Positions 26,807 to 35,817 are shown, counted from the first letter of the stretch. The stretch: DNA of 43,991 nt from Coriobacteriales bacterium (GCA_031264075.1 JAISEO010000044.1:1-43991); one strand, 5' to 3'. Program-made: numbers and translations. The notes: generated from the letters alone by a model not told the origin.

Positions 26807-27226
26807 TTACCGCGTGGATTTTTCAGGGATGCGCGATAAGAAAAATCCCAGCAGCAAGACCACCAGGCCGCCGGTGTCAAAGACAATGAAGCGCGTGAGA
26901 CTCTCTGCCAGGGCCTCATACCCGTCGGGCAGCGTGAGCAGGATACAGCTCTCGCCGATAATCCCGACAGCCTGCTGTATGAGCACGATGAGGAAGAGGG
27001 CCCGATAGCGGTCTGGATGCACGATGAGGAGGGGATAGGTGGTATTCCACATGAGAAAGGCTACGCCGATGCCCTGTATCGCCGCTCTGCCCCCGGCACC
27101 TGTTAACTCATACGCACTGAGATAGTTCTCCGGAAAGAGGAGGAACAGACCCGCGCAGTACACATTTGCTCCAAAGACCAGGAGCAGCAATAGGCGGGTT
27201 GTCCAGATTCTGACCCGTGTCTTCAT
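26807..27226 (-). CDS. Small membrane protein, function unknown
   Basis: 139 residues with four hydrophobic helices: LLLLLVFGANVYCAGLFLL, the IQGIGVAFLMWNTTYP stretch, LFLIVLIQQAVGIIGE and VVLLLGFFLS. No enzymatic motif. ATG 27226 (MKTRVRIW) is preferred to the frame opening at 27358, whose extra 44 residues are polar and unlike a membrane protein. The ribosome site is weak. Same strand as the toxin-antitoxin operon but with a separate character; relation to the downstream redox genes is not evident. Confidence 0.6.
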   Translation of the reverse strand: MKTRVRIWTTRLLLLLVFGANVYCAGLFLLFPENYLSAYELTGAGGRAAIQGIGVAFLMWNTTYPLLIVHPDRYRALFLIVLIQQAVGIIGESCILLTLPDGYEALAESLTRFIVFDTGGLVVLLLGFFLSRIPEKSTR

Positions 27227-27381
27227 CGTTGTGTCACTGTTCCGCGAGTACTCCTGCTGCTCAATCGATCCTGTGTCTTCCTGCGAGGGAAGCTCCTGCC
27301 ATAGTATACGGCAGATTGCATGACGGGCCCCGTGCGACAGGCCGCCTGTTGGGTTCACGACCTTCTCTCATGGGACAGTTC

Positions 27382-28977
27382 TCAGATACCAGCCGCCTGG
27401 ATGGCGCTCTCGTAGGTGGCGAAGGGGTCGGGTGGGCTCCCGAGGAAGGTTGCGGTGATGACGCCGTCGCGATTGATGATGATGGTATAGGGGATGGCGC
27501 TTTCGGGGTAGAGATTGGCTATGCGATAGCCCACATCGTGAATCCAGGCAAAGTCGTAGCCCCGCTCCTCAACAAAGGCGCGCATCTCTGCCTCGCCGGT
27601 GTCCAGACTGACGGCGAGCACCTGCAACTCGGGATAGGCCACACGCAGCCGCTCGATATCCGGCATTTCGGCCACGCAGGGTGGGCACCACGAAGCCCAG
27701 AAGTTGAGCAGCACAACCTCGCCCTTCAGCTCCGCGAGGCTGCTCGTTGTGCCGTCGAGTGTGGCATAGAAGAAGTCAGGAGCGATGTCGCCCTCTTTGA
27801 CCCGCTCTCCCGGTGCCGCTGTGCCTGCGTCAGTGGCGTTGTCTTCGGCGTTGCTGCCTGCGGCGGGGGAGGAACCCTGGCCAGCAGCGGCTCCGTCTTC
27901 CGACGACGGGCCTGCTGTACAGGCTGCGGACAGGCTCAGGATGAGCAGCAGCATCGCGGCCGCCCCTGCCAGCACGGCGCGCGGCTTTCGGAGCGTCCGC
28001 GCGGGTGAGTCCACAGACGCGCTCGGTTTCAGCTGCGTCTCCTGAGCCCTCTGCGCGGACAGCCGCGCACAAGCCCTGGTCGATGCCTCCGCACCAGTCC
28101 GCGTAAGCTTGAGTTCTGGCATGGTATGCCTCCTGATTCCCTTGGGGCCGGTCAGCGTAAAGCTGATGGCACCGTGTTCGCAGTGTTTTGCGCACTCGCC
28201 GCACTGTATACACTCGCGGTCGCTGACTTTGCGTACGTCGGCCTTGCAGGCAGCTGTGCACGTGCCACAGGCGGTGCAAACACTGGCATCCACGCGGTAG
28301 CGCAGCAGGGCAAAGCGATTGAAGAATGAGTATAACGCTCCCAGCGGACACAGAAAGCGGCAAAACGGGCGGTAGATACACAGACAGGCCGCGAACACCG
28401 CTATGAGCAGCCCCAGCTTCCACCAGAATTGCGCGCCCACGAGACTGCGCAGTGCCGGGTCGGCCAGAGTCAGGGGAATGCCCGCCTCCAGCGTGCCCGC
28501 CGGACACAGCCACGCGCAGAAGAACGGCGAGCCCACCTCGCCCAGGCGTGCGAGCAGGAGGGGTATTGCCACCACACAGACAAACAGCACGATATACTTT
28601 CCATAGCTCAAAGCGCGGCTCCATGCTCCCTTGCCGAGCTTGGGCAGCGGCACCTTGTGCAGCAGTTCCTGGATTAACCCAAAGGGGCAAAGCCACCCGC
28701 AGACCGTGCGACCGAACAGGGCACCAAAGGCAAGCAGCGTTCCCACAATATAGAGCGGAAGTTTCTGGTCGCTTGCGATAAGCGCGGCCTGTAACGAGCC
28801 AATGGGGCACGACGCCAGGGCTCCCGGGCACGAGTAGCAATTAAGCCCCGGCACGCACACCGCCTTGCTGGCGCCCTGCCAGATGCTGCCCTGCACAAAA
28901 CCCGGCAGGTTGAGGTTGTAGAGCAGCATCGCGAGCACCTGCACGACGCGGCGCTTGAAGCCTGCGAGTACCGTCAT
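27382..28977 (-). CDS. Membrane polyferredoxin fused to a thioredoxin-like (TlpA) domain
   Basis: 531 residues. Residues about 1-230 form a NapH/CcoG-like membrane part with CGWLCPFG, CAWLCPAG and CRFLCPLG. Two [4Fe-4S] ferredoxin motifs follow: CTACGTCTAAC and CIQCGECAKHC. After a charged linker comes another membrane helix ending in a lipobox-like LSAAC at about 340, a disordered Ala/Gly/Ser stretch, and a TlpA/ResA domain with WASWCPPC at about 427-434. The likely job is to carry electrons across the membrane to an extracytoplasmic thiol-disulfide reaction. Its ATG shares one base with the stop of the upstream CxxC mini-protein (TGATG), so the two are coupled. The internal lipobox suggests two former genes fused. 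Confidence 0.88.
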   Translation of the reverse strand: MTVLAGFKRRVVQVLAMLLYNLNLPGFVQGSIWQGASKAVCVPGLNCYSCPGALASCPIGSLQAALIASDQKLPLYIVGTLLAFGALFGRTVCGWLCPFGLIQELLHKVPLPKLGKGAWSRALSYGKYIVLFVCVVAIPLLLARLGEVGSPFFCAWLCPAGTLEAGIPLTLADPALRSLVGAQFWWKLGLLIAVFAACLCIYRPFCRFLCPLGALYSFFNRFALLRYRVDASVCTACGTCTAACKADVRKVSDRECIQCGECAKHCEHGAISFTLTGPKGIRRHTMPELKLTRTGAEASTRACARLSAQRAQETQLKPSASVDSPARTLRKPRAVLAGAAAMLLLILSLSAACTAGPSSEDGAAAGQGSSPAAGSNAEDNATDAGTAAPGERVKEGDIAPDFFYATLDGTTSSLAELKGEVVLLNFWASWCPPCVAEMPDIERLRVAYPELQVLAVSLDTGEAEMRAFVEERGYDFAWIHDVGYRIANLYPESAIPYTIIINRDGVITATFLGSPPDPFATYESAIQAAGI

Positions 28978-29126
28978 CAGCCGATTCCGATGCATTCGAG
29001 GCAGACGCGTATGGCCTTCCCCAGCGTACTGAGCAGGTCTCCCTGGAGGATGCCAGCCACAATGAGCAACAGCGCCAAGGCCAGCACAAGCAGCGCGATG
29101 GGGATGGATTGCCGTTTTTCTCGCAT
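28977..29126 (-). CDS. CD1871A-family CxxC mini-protein
   Basis: 49 residues: a short basic start (MREKRQS), one hydrophobic helix of about 20 residues and the C-terminal motif VCLECIGIG, the hallmark of the CD1871A family of CxxC membrane peptides. GAAAGG stands 6 bases before the ATG. Its stop overlaps the start of the polyferredoxin-thioredoxin gene (TGATG). It probably donates or receives thiol electrons together with that protein. The gene is easy to miss because of its size. Confidence 0.82.
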   Translation of the reverse strand: MREKRQSIPIALLVLALALLLIVAGILQGDLLSTLGKAIRVCLECIGIG

Positions 29127-29267
29127 CAGCGGCCTTTCAAACATTGCGGTAAAGTACGGAGTATAGCAGTTTGCGCTGCTCTTCCCATCATCCGGGCAAA
29201 ACGGGTACTATACTCTCAGGTAAAAAAGGGCCAATACCAACAGAGCACAGGCACGGGAGGAGTACCC

Positions 29268-29756
29268 ATGGGCCGACGCGACAAAACCAACTACTACCTG
29301 GACATAGCCGAGCAGGTGTCCCGGCGCTGCACCTGTATCCGGAGGCATTACGGCGCGGTCATCGTCAAAGAGGACGAGGTCATAGCCACCGGCTATGTGG
29401 GCGCCCCGCGCGGGCGGAAGAACTGCACCGATCTGGGCTATTGCATACGTGAGGACAGAAAGGTTCCTCGCGGTGAGCGATATGAGCTCTGCCGCAGTGT
29501 GCACGCCGAGGCCAACGCCATCATCAGCGCTCCGCGAAAAGACATGCTGGGGAGCTCACTCTATCTGGTGGGCACCGACATGAGTACCGGCGACTATGTG
29601 GAGCAGGCCAGCAGTTGCGCCATGTGCAAGCGGCTGATAATAAATGCTGGCATCGTGTCCGTGTACATCAGAGACTCCAAGGACAGCTTCAGGGTTGTTG
29701 AGGTCAAAACCTGGATAGAAAACGACGAGTCCCTGCAGGCGGAACTCGGCTACTGA
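29268..29756 (+). CDS. dCMP deaminase family protein
   Basis: 162-residue zinc deaminase of the dCMP deaminase/ComEB group, which makes dUMP for thymidylate synthesis. The zinc and proton-shuttle motif is SVHAEANAI, and the second zinc motif is ASSCAMCKRLIINAGI. An extra Cys-containing loop (GRKNCTDLGYCIRED) is typical of the family. ATG 29268 follows GGGAGGAG; the longer frame to 29109 has no support. It stands alone, upstream of the converging RNase P RNA gene. Confidence 0.92.
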   Translation: MGRRDKTNYYLDIAEQVSRRCTCIRRHYGAVIVKEDEVIATGYVGAPRGRKNCTDLGYCIREDRKVPRGERYELCRSVHAEANAIISAPRKDMLGSSLYLVGTDMSTGDYVEQASSCAMCKRLIINAGIVSVYIRDSKDSFRVVEVKTWIENDESLQAELGY

Positions 29757-29867
29757 GGCTGTTTTTGACGGGGAAGGGGAAGAGGGGGCTGCCGCTTCCT
29801 GAGCTCTGTGCTGCAAGCGAGCCCCGCATACTGCCCGCCCCGCAGCTGAGTCATGCCGCTGGGTCAA

Positions 29868-30236
29868 AGTGAGTGGGCCGGTAAGCCGGATTCTGTCGCG
29901 TATGGCCATTTATCTGGGGGCAGCGTCGCCACTGCTCTCAAGCTGACAACCCGGATGCCGGTCGGGCCAACCGATTGCATCCCTATTTGCCATTGCTCCA
30001 GATGGGGTTTACCAAGCCGCCGTGTTGCCATGGCGCTGGTGCGCTCTTACCGCACCGTTTCAGCTTTTCTCCGACAGGCCTTGCAGCCTGCCGGGGAGTT
30101 TTCTTTTCTGTGGCACTTTCCGTCGAGTCGCCTCGCCCAGCCGTTAGCTGGCATCCCGCCCGGTGGAGTCCGGACTTTCCTCACCTTCTCCGTGTCAACA
30201 GGCACATCGAAAGCGCGGCCATATGGCCCACTCAGG
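29868..30236 (-). ncRNA. rnpB: RNase P RNA, class A
   Basis: About 369 nt catalytic RNA that trims the 5' leader of tRNA precursors. Its 5' part carries the conserved GAGGAAAGTCCGGACTCC (plus strand 30167-30184, complement), and the 3' part the universal CAGAATCCGGCTTACC next to P1. The P1 stem is TGAGTGGGCC (minus strand from 30234) pairing with GGCCCACTCA (29870-29879). The internal AAACGGTG and GGTAAACCCC elements also fit. Ends are estimated from P1 and may be off by several bases. Confidence 0.96.
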
Positions 30237-30239
30237 GTT

Positions 30240-30245
30240 ATTCTA
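30240..30245 (-). promoter_or_regulatory. Extended -10 of rnpB
   Basis: On the minus strand TG-C-TAGAAT stands about 6 bases before the predicted RNase P RNA start, an extended -10 element. No clear -35 was seen. Confidence 0.55.
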
Positions 30246-30393
30246 GCACAGCCGGCTGTGAGGCAGAGGAGACAGAGTTGAGGAAGCGGGGGGCGGGCTA
30301 CACCTCTGGGGTTTGTGGGGCAGGAACCCCCGCTGTTCCAGCGAACTTCACCTATCCTCTTACAGACTCCTTACAGATGTCCCATCCCTCGTC

Positions 30394-31194
30394 CTACTGC
30401 CTGGATTCGTCGAGCCTGGCGCGAAGTCGTGCAATCTCGGCATCCTTATCAGCAACTACGCTTTGCCATCTGGCATCGACGAGCTTGCGTTCCTCCTGCC
30501 GGGCATACTGCAGCGCTGATGCCTCATTATGACGGGCATCAGATCGCAGGCGCTCCAATTCACGAAATTCGGGCGAGACGGTGATTTCACGGTATGCTCC
30601 TATTGCTTCAGTCACGATAGGTACCTCCAATGCTTCAAGTTGTCTGAGCTCCTCTTCTGTTTTCGCAGCAAACAGCGAAAGCATCAGTTCGAGCTCGTTT
30701 TCTGTGTCGATGTCTTTTGAGAGTTTGCGAACCTCGAAATAATGCATTGCCATCTTGTCTGAGAGCAACTCGTGTCTGTTGACCTCAAGGGGGCGAAACT
30801 CCGAGTGATACTCCGTACAACCAAACAGCAAGAAATCCACGATACTGATAATGATGGTGCGCGGAAGTGAGGCGTAAGAACTCCCCGCCTGAAGGGCAGA
30901 TGAGTACTCCCTTGCCCAATGATACAGCGTACGTTCGGGATAATCCCCTTCGTTGGCGACCTGTACCTCAAGGTTGACACGCTGTCCATTAACCAGCATA
31001 TTGATATCCAGGCGGCAGAACTTATCGCCGAGACTCTCCGGGGGTATTTCGGGGTTGACGATCTCGAACTCCGTTATGCTTGCAGCCTCTATTGTCAACA
31101 CCGCTGCAACAAGACGTTTGAGCAGGTCGGGAAAGTTGACAAACAGCAGTTTGAACAACGTGTCGTAGGTGAATTTGTATTTCAGCTCAGTCAT
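30394..31194 (-). CDS. Rpn-family recombination-promoting nuclease/putative transposase
   Basis: 266 residues. The N-terminal DTLFKLLFVNFPDLLKRLV, RLDINMLVNGQRVNLEVQVA (a PD-(D/E)XK-like core with D...EVQ) and ERTLYHWAREYSSALQAG are the recognised Rpn/PDDEXK-transposase blocks. The C-terminal quarter is a charged coiled coil. Members cut DNA and promote recombination, and often vary between strains. ATG 31194 is chosen because AGAGGTG lies about 8 bases upstream; ATG 31200 is possible but too close. It sits between rnpB and the udg4-tsaE operon, both divergent or converging, so it looks like a single-gene insertion. Confidence 0.9.
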   Translation of the reverse strand: MTELKYKFTYDTLFKLLFVNFPDLLKRLVAAVLTIEAASITEFEIVNPEIPPESLGDKFCRLDINMLVNGQRVNLEVQVANEGDYPERTLYHWAREYSSALQAGSSYASLPRTIIISIVDFLLFGCTEYHSEFRPLEVNRHELLSDKMAMHYFEVRKLSKDIDTENELELMLSLFAAKTEEELRQLEALEVPIVTEAIGAYREITVSPEFRELERLRSDARHNEASALQYARQEERKLVDARWQSVVADKDAEIARLRARLDESRQ

Positions 31195-31328
31195 CGGCAT
31201 AACACCTCTTGGAGGGTAGTGTAGCACATCTGTGACGAAGGGGGCAGGGCTGGTGCTCTAACCGGACAACACGCAGAGCCGCCTACTTTGTGTACAATGG
31301 TAGGGGCCACAGGCGAAAGGTGAGTAAT

Positions 31329-31901
31329 ATGGCAAAGACCCTGGAAGAGATACGAGCGGAGCTTGGTGAGTGTACGCGGTGTGAGCTCTGTGAGACGCGC
31401 ACCACTGTTGTCTTTGGCGTGGGCAATCCCCAGGCGGAGGTCATGTTCATTGGGGAGGCGCCTGGCCGTCAGGAAGACCTGGGAGCCGAGCCCTTCATCG
31501 GGGCTGCCGGCAAGTATCTCAACGAGCTGTTGGCCCTCGCCGGGCTGGAGCGCAAGGATGTGTATATTGCCAATGTGCTCAAGTGCCGTCCGCCGGGCAA
31601 CGCCGACCCCCTCCCGCATCAAATAGAGACCTGTACCCCCTTTTTGCGTGAGCAGGTGCGCGCGATTAAGCCCCTCATTCTCGTGACGCTCGGCCGGTTT
31701 GCCTCGCAATTCATCCTCAAGACCGATACGGGCATCTCGCACCTGCGCGGCAAGGTGCACATCACCGGGCGCTACAGCGTCCTGCCCATCTATCATCCCG
31801 CCGCCGCGCTCTACGATCAGGCAAAAAAGCCCCTTCTGGAGCACGATTTCAAGCTTCTCAAGCTGTTGATCGAGAAGCGACATGAGGAGCTGGGTAGCTG
31901 A
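31329..31901 (+). CDS. Family 4 uracil-DNA glycosylase
   Basis: 190 residues. Four cysteines at 15, 18, 86 and 102 (C-X2-C, X67, C-X15-C) place the [4Fe-4S] cluster of family 4 enzymes. The active-site loop is GEAPGRQED at 42-50, and the C-terminal HPAA at about 156 is the uracil-DNA glycosylase motif 2. Removes uracil from DNA. AAAGGTGA precedes the ATG; the frame extends to 31290 without support. Five bases separate its stop from tsaE, so the two form an operon together with the tsaB/rimI/tsaD gene. Confidence 0.95.
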   Translation: MAKTLEEIRAELGECTRCELCETRTTVVFGVGNPQAEVMFIGEAPGRQEDLGAEPFIGAAGKYLNELLALAGLERKDVYIANVLKCRPPGNADPLPHQIETCTPFLREQVRAIKPLILVTLGRFASQFILKTDTGISHLRGKVHITGRYSVLPIYHPAAALYDQAKKPLLEHDFKLLKLLIEKRHEELGS

Positions 31902-31906
31902 GCCAC

Positions 31907-32515
31907 ATGGCCTTGCGTATGACAACACACGGTGAGGCGGAGACCCTCGCTTTGGGCGAGCGCTTGGGCGCCCTCCTTAAAGGCGGGGATGTTGTGTTGC
32001 TGGATGGCTGCCTCGGCGCGGGAAAGACGCGGCTCGCCAAGGGGATTGCCCGGGGCCTGGGCCTTACCGGAGAACTCACCAGTCCCAGCTTTAACCTGGT
32101 GTTGGAGTATCCGCTTGCTGGTGGCGCAACGGACGAACAGCTCCCAACACCCCAGCACAGAGTCGCTCAGCGCCTGACATCGCCGCGCTCAGAGACGGCC
32201 TGTCCGGAATCCACGCCCCCCGTGCCACCCCCTCCAACATGCCTGCGCCACTTTGATCTGTACCGTCTCGACTCCGCGGAGCAGCTGGCCGACTTTGACT
32301 ACTTCGGGCTTATCGAAGAAGAAGGGGCTGTGAGCCTCGTTGAATGGGGGAGCAGGTTTGCAAGCGGTCTGCCGCTTGCGTATCTGGCAATCCGGCTGGA
32401 GCTGCATGCTGCGTGCCCCGAGCAGCGCCTGCTGACCTTTGAGGCCTGCGGCGTGCGGGCAGAAGCGCTGCTCGCATGCCTCGCGGCCTCAGAAACGGCA
32501 GGCCAGCATGACTGA
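31907..32515 (+). CDS. tsaE: tRNA t6A synthesis ATPase TsaE
   Basis: 202 residues, longer than the usual 150. The Walker A motif is GCLGAGKT at 34-41, and the family motifs SPSFNLVLEY and HFDLYRLDS follow. Between them lies an insertion of about 40 Pro/Thr/Ser-rich residues, which explains the extra length and probably forms a surface loop. The protein powers the TsaB-TsaD complex that makes N6-threonylcarbamoyladenosine at position 37 of ANN-decoding tRNAs. Its stop overlaps the next start by 8 bases. Start ATG 31919 is an alternative. Confidence 0.94.
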   Translation: MALRMTTHGEAETLALGERLGALLKGGDVVLLDGCLGAGKTRLAKGIARGLGLTGELTSPSFNLVLEYPLAGGATDEQLPTPQHRVAQRLTSPRSETACPESTPPVPPPPTCLRHFDLYRLDSAEQLADFDYFGLIEEEGAVSLVEWGSRFASGLPLAYLAIRLELHAACPEQRLLTFEACGVRAEALLACLAASETAGQHD

Positions 32516-34970
32516 GCCGATAAAACCCGCTGAGCAGCTTGGGCGGGGGCTTGTCCTCGCGCTCGACACGTCGAGCGATGCCATCGCCCTGGCCGTGGGC
32601 GCGTTATCGCCAGATGGCGCTGAGCAGGCGTGTAAGCTGCTTGCCGCGGGCGACCTGCTCGCGCGACGAGAGGCCAATGTGCGTCTTGTGCCCGCCATCG
32701 ACAGGCTCTTGGCTGAGCACGGGCTGGACAAGGCGGATATTGCCTGCGTCGTCTGCGGCCGTGGCCCGGGGTCGTTTACCGGCGTGCGCATAGCCGTGGC
32801 TACCGCCAAGGGGCTTGCCGCCGGGCTTGCGGTGCCGCTCCACGGCGTGGCCACCCCCGACGCGGTGGCCTGGCAGGCATGGCTCGATGGCGTGCGGGGG
32901 CAGCTGGCCGTGCTCAGTGACGCCATGCGGGCTGAGGTGTATCCCGCGCGCTATACCCTGGATGAGCGGGGAGCCCACCGCGAGGATCCGCTCACGGTTA
33001 TCAAGGCTCAGACTCTCCAGAAAAAATGGGAGGGTCTTGAGAGCAGTCTCACCGTGACCGGCGATGCCCTCTACAAATACGGCGAGCTGTTCTCGGCCTA
33101 TGCCTGGCTTGACGAGGAATACTGGCGCGTCAAGGGCGAGGGCCTGCTCCAGGCCTATGCTGCCCTGCCAAGCGACAGCGGCAGTATCGCCGCCCTGCTT
33201 CCCGTGTATACCCGGCTCTCCGACGCCGAGGAAAACGAGCGAAGGCGGCTCGCAGAGGGAGGTGCCATCACGCAGGGAGCCTTGACGGAGCTTCCCGCTT
33301 CTGGTGTCGCCTGGCCCTTGCAGACGGGCAGGAGTGCTATCCGCCCCGCTGCCGCGAGTGATATCGCCGCGCTCGTGGCGCTTGAGCAGAGCGTGTACGC
33401 GCATGAAGGCAGCATACTCAGCGGTGAGTGTTGGACGGAGCCACTCTACCGGGCCAGCATCGGGCAGGATGCTACGAGTTGGTGGGTCTGTTATCAGGAC
33501 GATGAGCTTGTTGGATTCGCCGGGGGCCAGATGCTTGACGGCCAGATGCATGTGTTGGACGTGGTGGTGGGGGAGGCCTGTCGCCGCCAGGGCATTGGCC
33601 GGGAGCTGCTCGTGCGCCTGATGCAGGATGCGAAGGATCTGGGAGCCACCGAGTTGACGCTGGAGGTGCGGGCCGCCAACGTGGCTGCCCAAGCACTGTA
33701 TACCGGGCTGGGGCTCACTCAAACAGGGCGGCGCAAGGGCTATTACAGGCCTCTGCGGCAGGGTGAGCCACGTGAAGACGCCCTTGTCCTGACGGGAAGC
33801 CTGGTCCTGCCTGCGCAGGAGTCTCTGCAGAACCGTTGGGAGGCCGAGAACCCTTCGGAAAACCGTCCGCTCATTTTGGCTCTGGAGACTTCCTGCGATG
33901 AGACCGCGGCGGCCCTGATTGATGGCGAGGGCTCCCTGCTTACGAATGTCGTAGCCAGCCAGACCTGCTTCCACGCGCGGTTTGGTGGTGTCGTGCCCGA
34001 GATTGCCTCCCGCAAGCATACCGAGGCGCTGTATCCTGTTGTTGCTGAGGCCCTGGCGGGGAGGAGCTGGCAGGATCTGGACGCCATTGCGGTGACCTAT
34101 GCTCCCGGCCTGATTGGCGCGCTGGTGGTGGGCATGGCCTTTGCCAAGGGACTCAGCTGGGCAACCGGCCTGCCCCTCATCAAGGTCAACCATCTGGAAG
34201 GGCATATCTACGCCAATCGCTTCGTCTGGAGCGGTGGAGAGGGGGGGCAGGCAGGCGCCTCTGAAGCAGCTCAGCAAACGGGTCTACCGGCACGCCCTGC
34301 GGAGGAAGGCCACTATCAGCTTGACGCCGGGTTCCTCCGTCCTCCCTTTGTTGTTGCCCTGCTCAGTGGCGGCAATACCCTGCTGGTGCGCGTGCGTGCC
34401 TGGGGCAGGTACAAGGTTCTGGGACGGACCCTTGATGATGCCGTGGGCGAGGCCTACGACAAGGTTGCCAAGGCGCTGGGGCTCGGCTACCCGGGCGGGC
34501 CGGTCATTGCGCGGCTGGCGGCAGAGGGAGACCCCCGGGCCATCAACTTTCCGCGGGCCCTGCTCCATTCCGGCGACTATCATTTCTCCCTGAGCGGTCT
34601 TAAAACGGCGGTGCTCACCGCGATTCGCGAGCAGAACGCAGCGGGGACGCTACGGCTCCCCGATATTGCCGCTTCCTTTGAACAGGCGGTCATTGAGGTG
34701 CAGGTTGCCAAGGCACTCAGGGCCTGCGAAAGCACGGGGGTGAAAACCTTCTGCATCGGCGGGGGAGTGGCGGCCAATGCGGCGCTCCGCGAGGCGTATA
34801 GGGCGGCCATGGAACCGCGGGGCATCCGGGTGGTGTTTCCGCCGGAGTTGGCCTGCACCGACAACGCGGCCATGATTGCCGCCGTGGCGCTCGACCGCTT
34901 CAGGCAGGGGAAGTTCGCCCTTCCGAGCGACGACGCCGCCGCAAACGCCGACCTGGAGTTGGCGTATTAG
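32508..34970 (+). CDS. tsaD: TsaB-RimI-TsaD fusion for tRNA t6A synthesis
   Basis: 820-residue single chain with three activities. Residues about 10-245 are TsaB (LALDTSSDAIALAVG, CGRGPGSFTGVRIA). Residues about 277-430 are a RimI-type acetyltransferase (VVVGEACRRQGIGRELL, ALYTGLGL). From about 454 TsaD begins (LALETSCDETAAALIDG, metal-binding NHLEGHIYANR near 559, LSGGNTLLV, GGGVAANAALRE). RimI acetylates ribosomal protein S18; TsaB and TsaD make t6A with TsaE. A Gly/Ala-rich insertion near residue 575 follows the metal site. ATG 32508 overlaps tsaE; the frame opening at 32439 lies inside tsaE. No frameshift or stop divides the domains. Confidence 0.93.
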   Translation: MTEPIKPAEQLGRGLVLALDTSSDAIALAVGALSPDGAEQACKLLAAGDLLARREANVRLVPAIDRLLAEHGLDKADIACVVCGRGPGSFTGVRIAVATAKGLAAGLAVPLHGVATPDAVAWQAWLDGVRGQLAVLSDAMRAEVYPARYTLDERGAHREDPLTVIKAQTLQKKWEGLESSLTVTGDALYKYGELFSAYAWLDEEYWRVKGEGLLQAYAALPSDSGSIAALLPVYTRLSDAEENERRRLAEGGAITQGALTELPASGVAWPLQTGRSAIRPAAASDIAALVALEQSVYAHEGSILSGECWTEPLYRASIGQDATSWWVCYQDDELVGFAGGQMLDGQMHVLDVVVGEACRRQGIGRELLVRLMQDAKDLGATELTLEVRAANVAAQALYTGLGLTQTGRRKGYYRPLRQGEPREDALVLTGSLVLPAQESLQNRWEAENPSENRPLILALETSCDETAAALIDGEGSLLTNVVASQTCFHARFGGVVPEIASRKHTEALYPVVAEALAGRSWQDLDAIAVTYAPGLIGALVVGMAFAKGLSWATGLPLIKVNHLEGHIYANRFVWSGGEGGQAGASEAAQQTGLPARPAEEGHYQLDAGFLRPPFVVALLSGGNTLLVRVRAWGRYKVLGRTLDDAVGEAYDKVAKALGLGYPGGPVIARLAAEGDPRAINFPRALLHSGDYHFSLSGLKTAVLTAIREQNAAGTLRLPDIAASFEQAVIEVQVAKALRACESTGVKTFCIGGGVAANAALREAYRAAMEPRGIRVVFPPELACTDNAAMIAAVALDRFRQGKFALPSDDAAANADLELAY

Positions 34971-34996
34971 CGGTAGGAGCAGGCGGAGTCAGTATC

Positions 34997-35044
34997 GTTC
35001 ACTCCCCTTGTCATTGCGAGGAGCGCATCGCGCTCGCAATGACA
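34997..35044 (+). repeat. Palindromic REP-like element
   Basis: TGTCATTGCGAG (35009-35020) and CTCGCAATGACA (35033-35044) make a perfect 12-base stem with a 12-base loop. The flank through 34997 is also repeated in inverted orientation at 35984-36020 (35 of 37 positions). As it follows the tsaD-containing gene it may act as a terminator. Confidence 0.9.
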
Positions 35045-35066
35045 GAGAGGGGTGTGAAAAGTAACG

Positions 35067-35693
35067 TCAGTATCTGATTTTGAAGCGGGGAGATTTCTGT
35101 GACTGCCTGTTTGCCTTCAGTGTGCTCAAAACCAGGCCAGCCGAGCAGAGCACCTGGATAATGCCAATGGTTAACAGGACCGGCGTCCAGGGGATGCTTG
35201 AGTTTTGCGTGGAATCAATCGTGGCATTGAGGACGGAATTGAGCGGAGGGATGAGGACGGGCCCAGCCAGAAACTGAGAGAGCACCAGCAGGATGGCGTT
35301 GACGGCACCAAGCCCGATGCTGATGGTACCCATGGTGACGCCCACCCCTCTGGGCTGAGAGGATTGATCGTCGGAAGGCCTGGGACTGTTGAGCTTACGC
35401 AGGCGCAGGAAGAGAAGGGACGCTCCGCCGAGAACCAGCGAGATGGCAGCCAGGGCAACGTTTGCCGCAACGATATTCCCGCTTTCATCAAGCGTTATCG
35501 TGGCCACGGGAATCTGCTGATCCTCGAGAGCACTGCGTGGGTCAGCTGCGCTCCCGGTTTGAGCTTGGGCCCGATTGCTGTCTGCGGAGAAAAGCTCGTC
35601 GGCGTAGGCCGCAGGAACAGCGCTGAACAGCATGCTTGACACAAGCATGAGCGTCAGCGCGAATGCTGGGATTCGCCTCACCGTTGTTCCCAA
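35067..35693 (-). CDS. Exported or membrane protein, function unknown
   Basis: 208 residues. A signal peptide (TLMLVSSMLFSAVPAAYA, cut before DELF) is followed by an extracytoplasmic segment of about 45 residues and three or four hydrophobic helices, with a short basic tail. No family recognised. The frame opens with TTG 35693; GTG 35681, which begins VRRIPAF, is equally likely and the ribosome site decides neither. Inverted copies of the same REP-like sequence lie on both sides, at 34997 and 35984. Confidence 0.6.
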   Translation of the reverse strand: MGTTVRRIPAFALTLMLVSSMLFSAVPAAYADELFSADSNRAQAQTGSAADPRSALEDQQIPVATITLDESGNIVAANVALAAISLVLGGASLLFLRLRKLNSPRPSDDQSSQPRGVGVTMGTISIGLGAVNAILLVLSQFLAGPVLIPPLNSVLNATIDSTQNSSIPWTPVLLTIGIIQVLCSAGLVLSTLKANRQSQKSPRFKIRY

Positions 35694-35817
35694 TACAAAG
35701 GAACCCCATCTCTTTGAAAGCCCGAAACTACCTACTCACAGATATGGTAGCATATTGGACACAGAGATACCAGAAAACTCGAAAGGAAACAGCACTTGTT
35801 ACACGGCACACCCTCTT

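Noticed and set aside
29853-30532. Plus-strand frames across 29.9-30.5 kb
   Set aside because: The region is RNase P RNA on the minus strand, with its conserved core and P1 stem; the frames begin inside that RNA.
32604-34277. 557-codon minus-strand frame across the TsaB-RimI-TsaD gene
   Set aside because: Codon-bias shadow of a conserved gene, without its own start signal.
32439-34970. TsaB-RimI-TsaD as a frameshift artefact joining three genes
   Set aside because: A single continuous frame with complete motifs of all three domains in order and no internal start with a strong ribosome site was seen.
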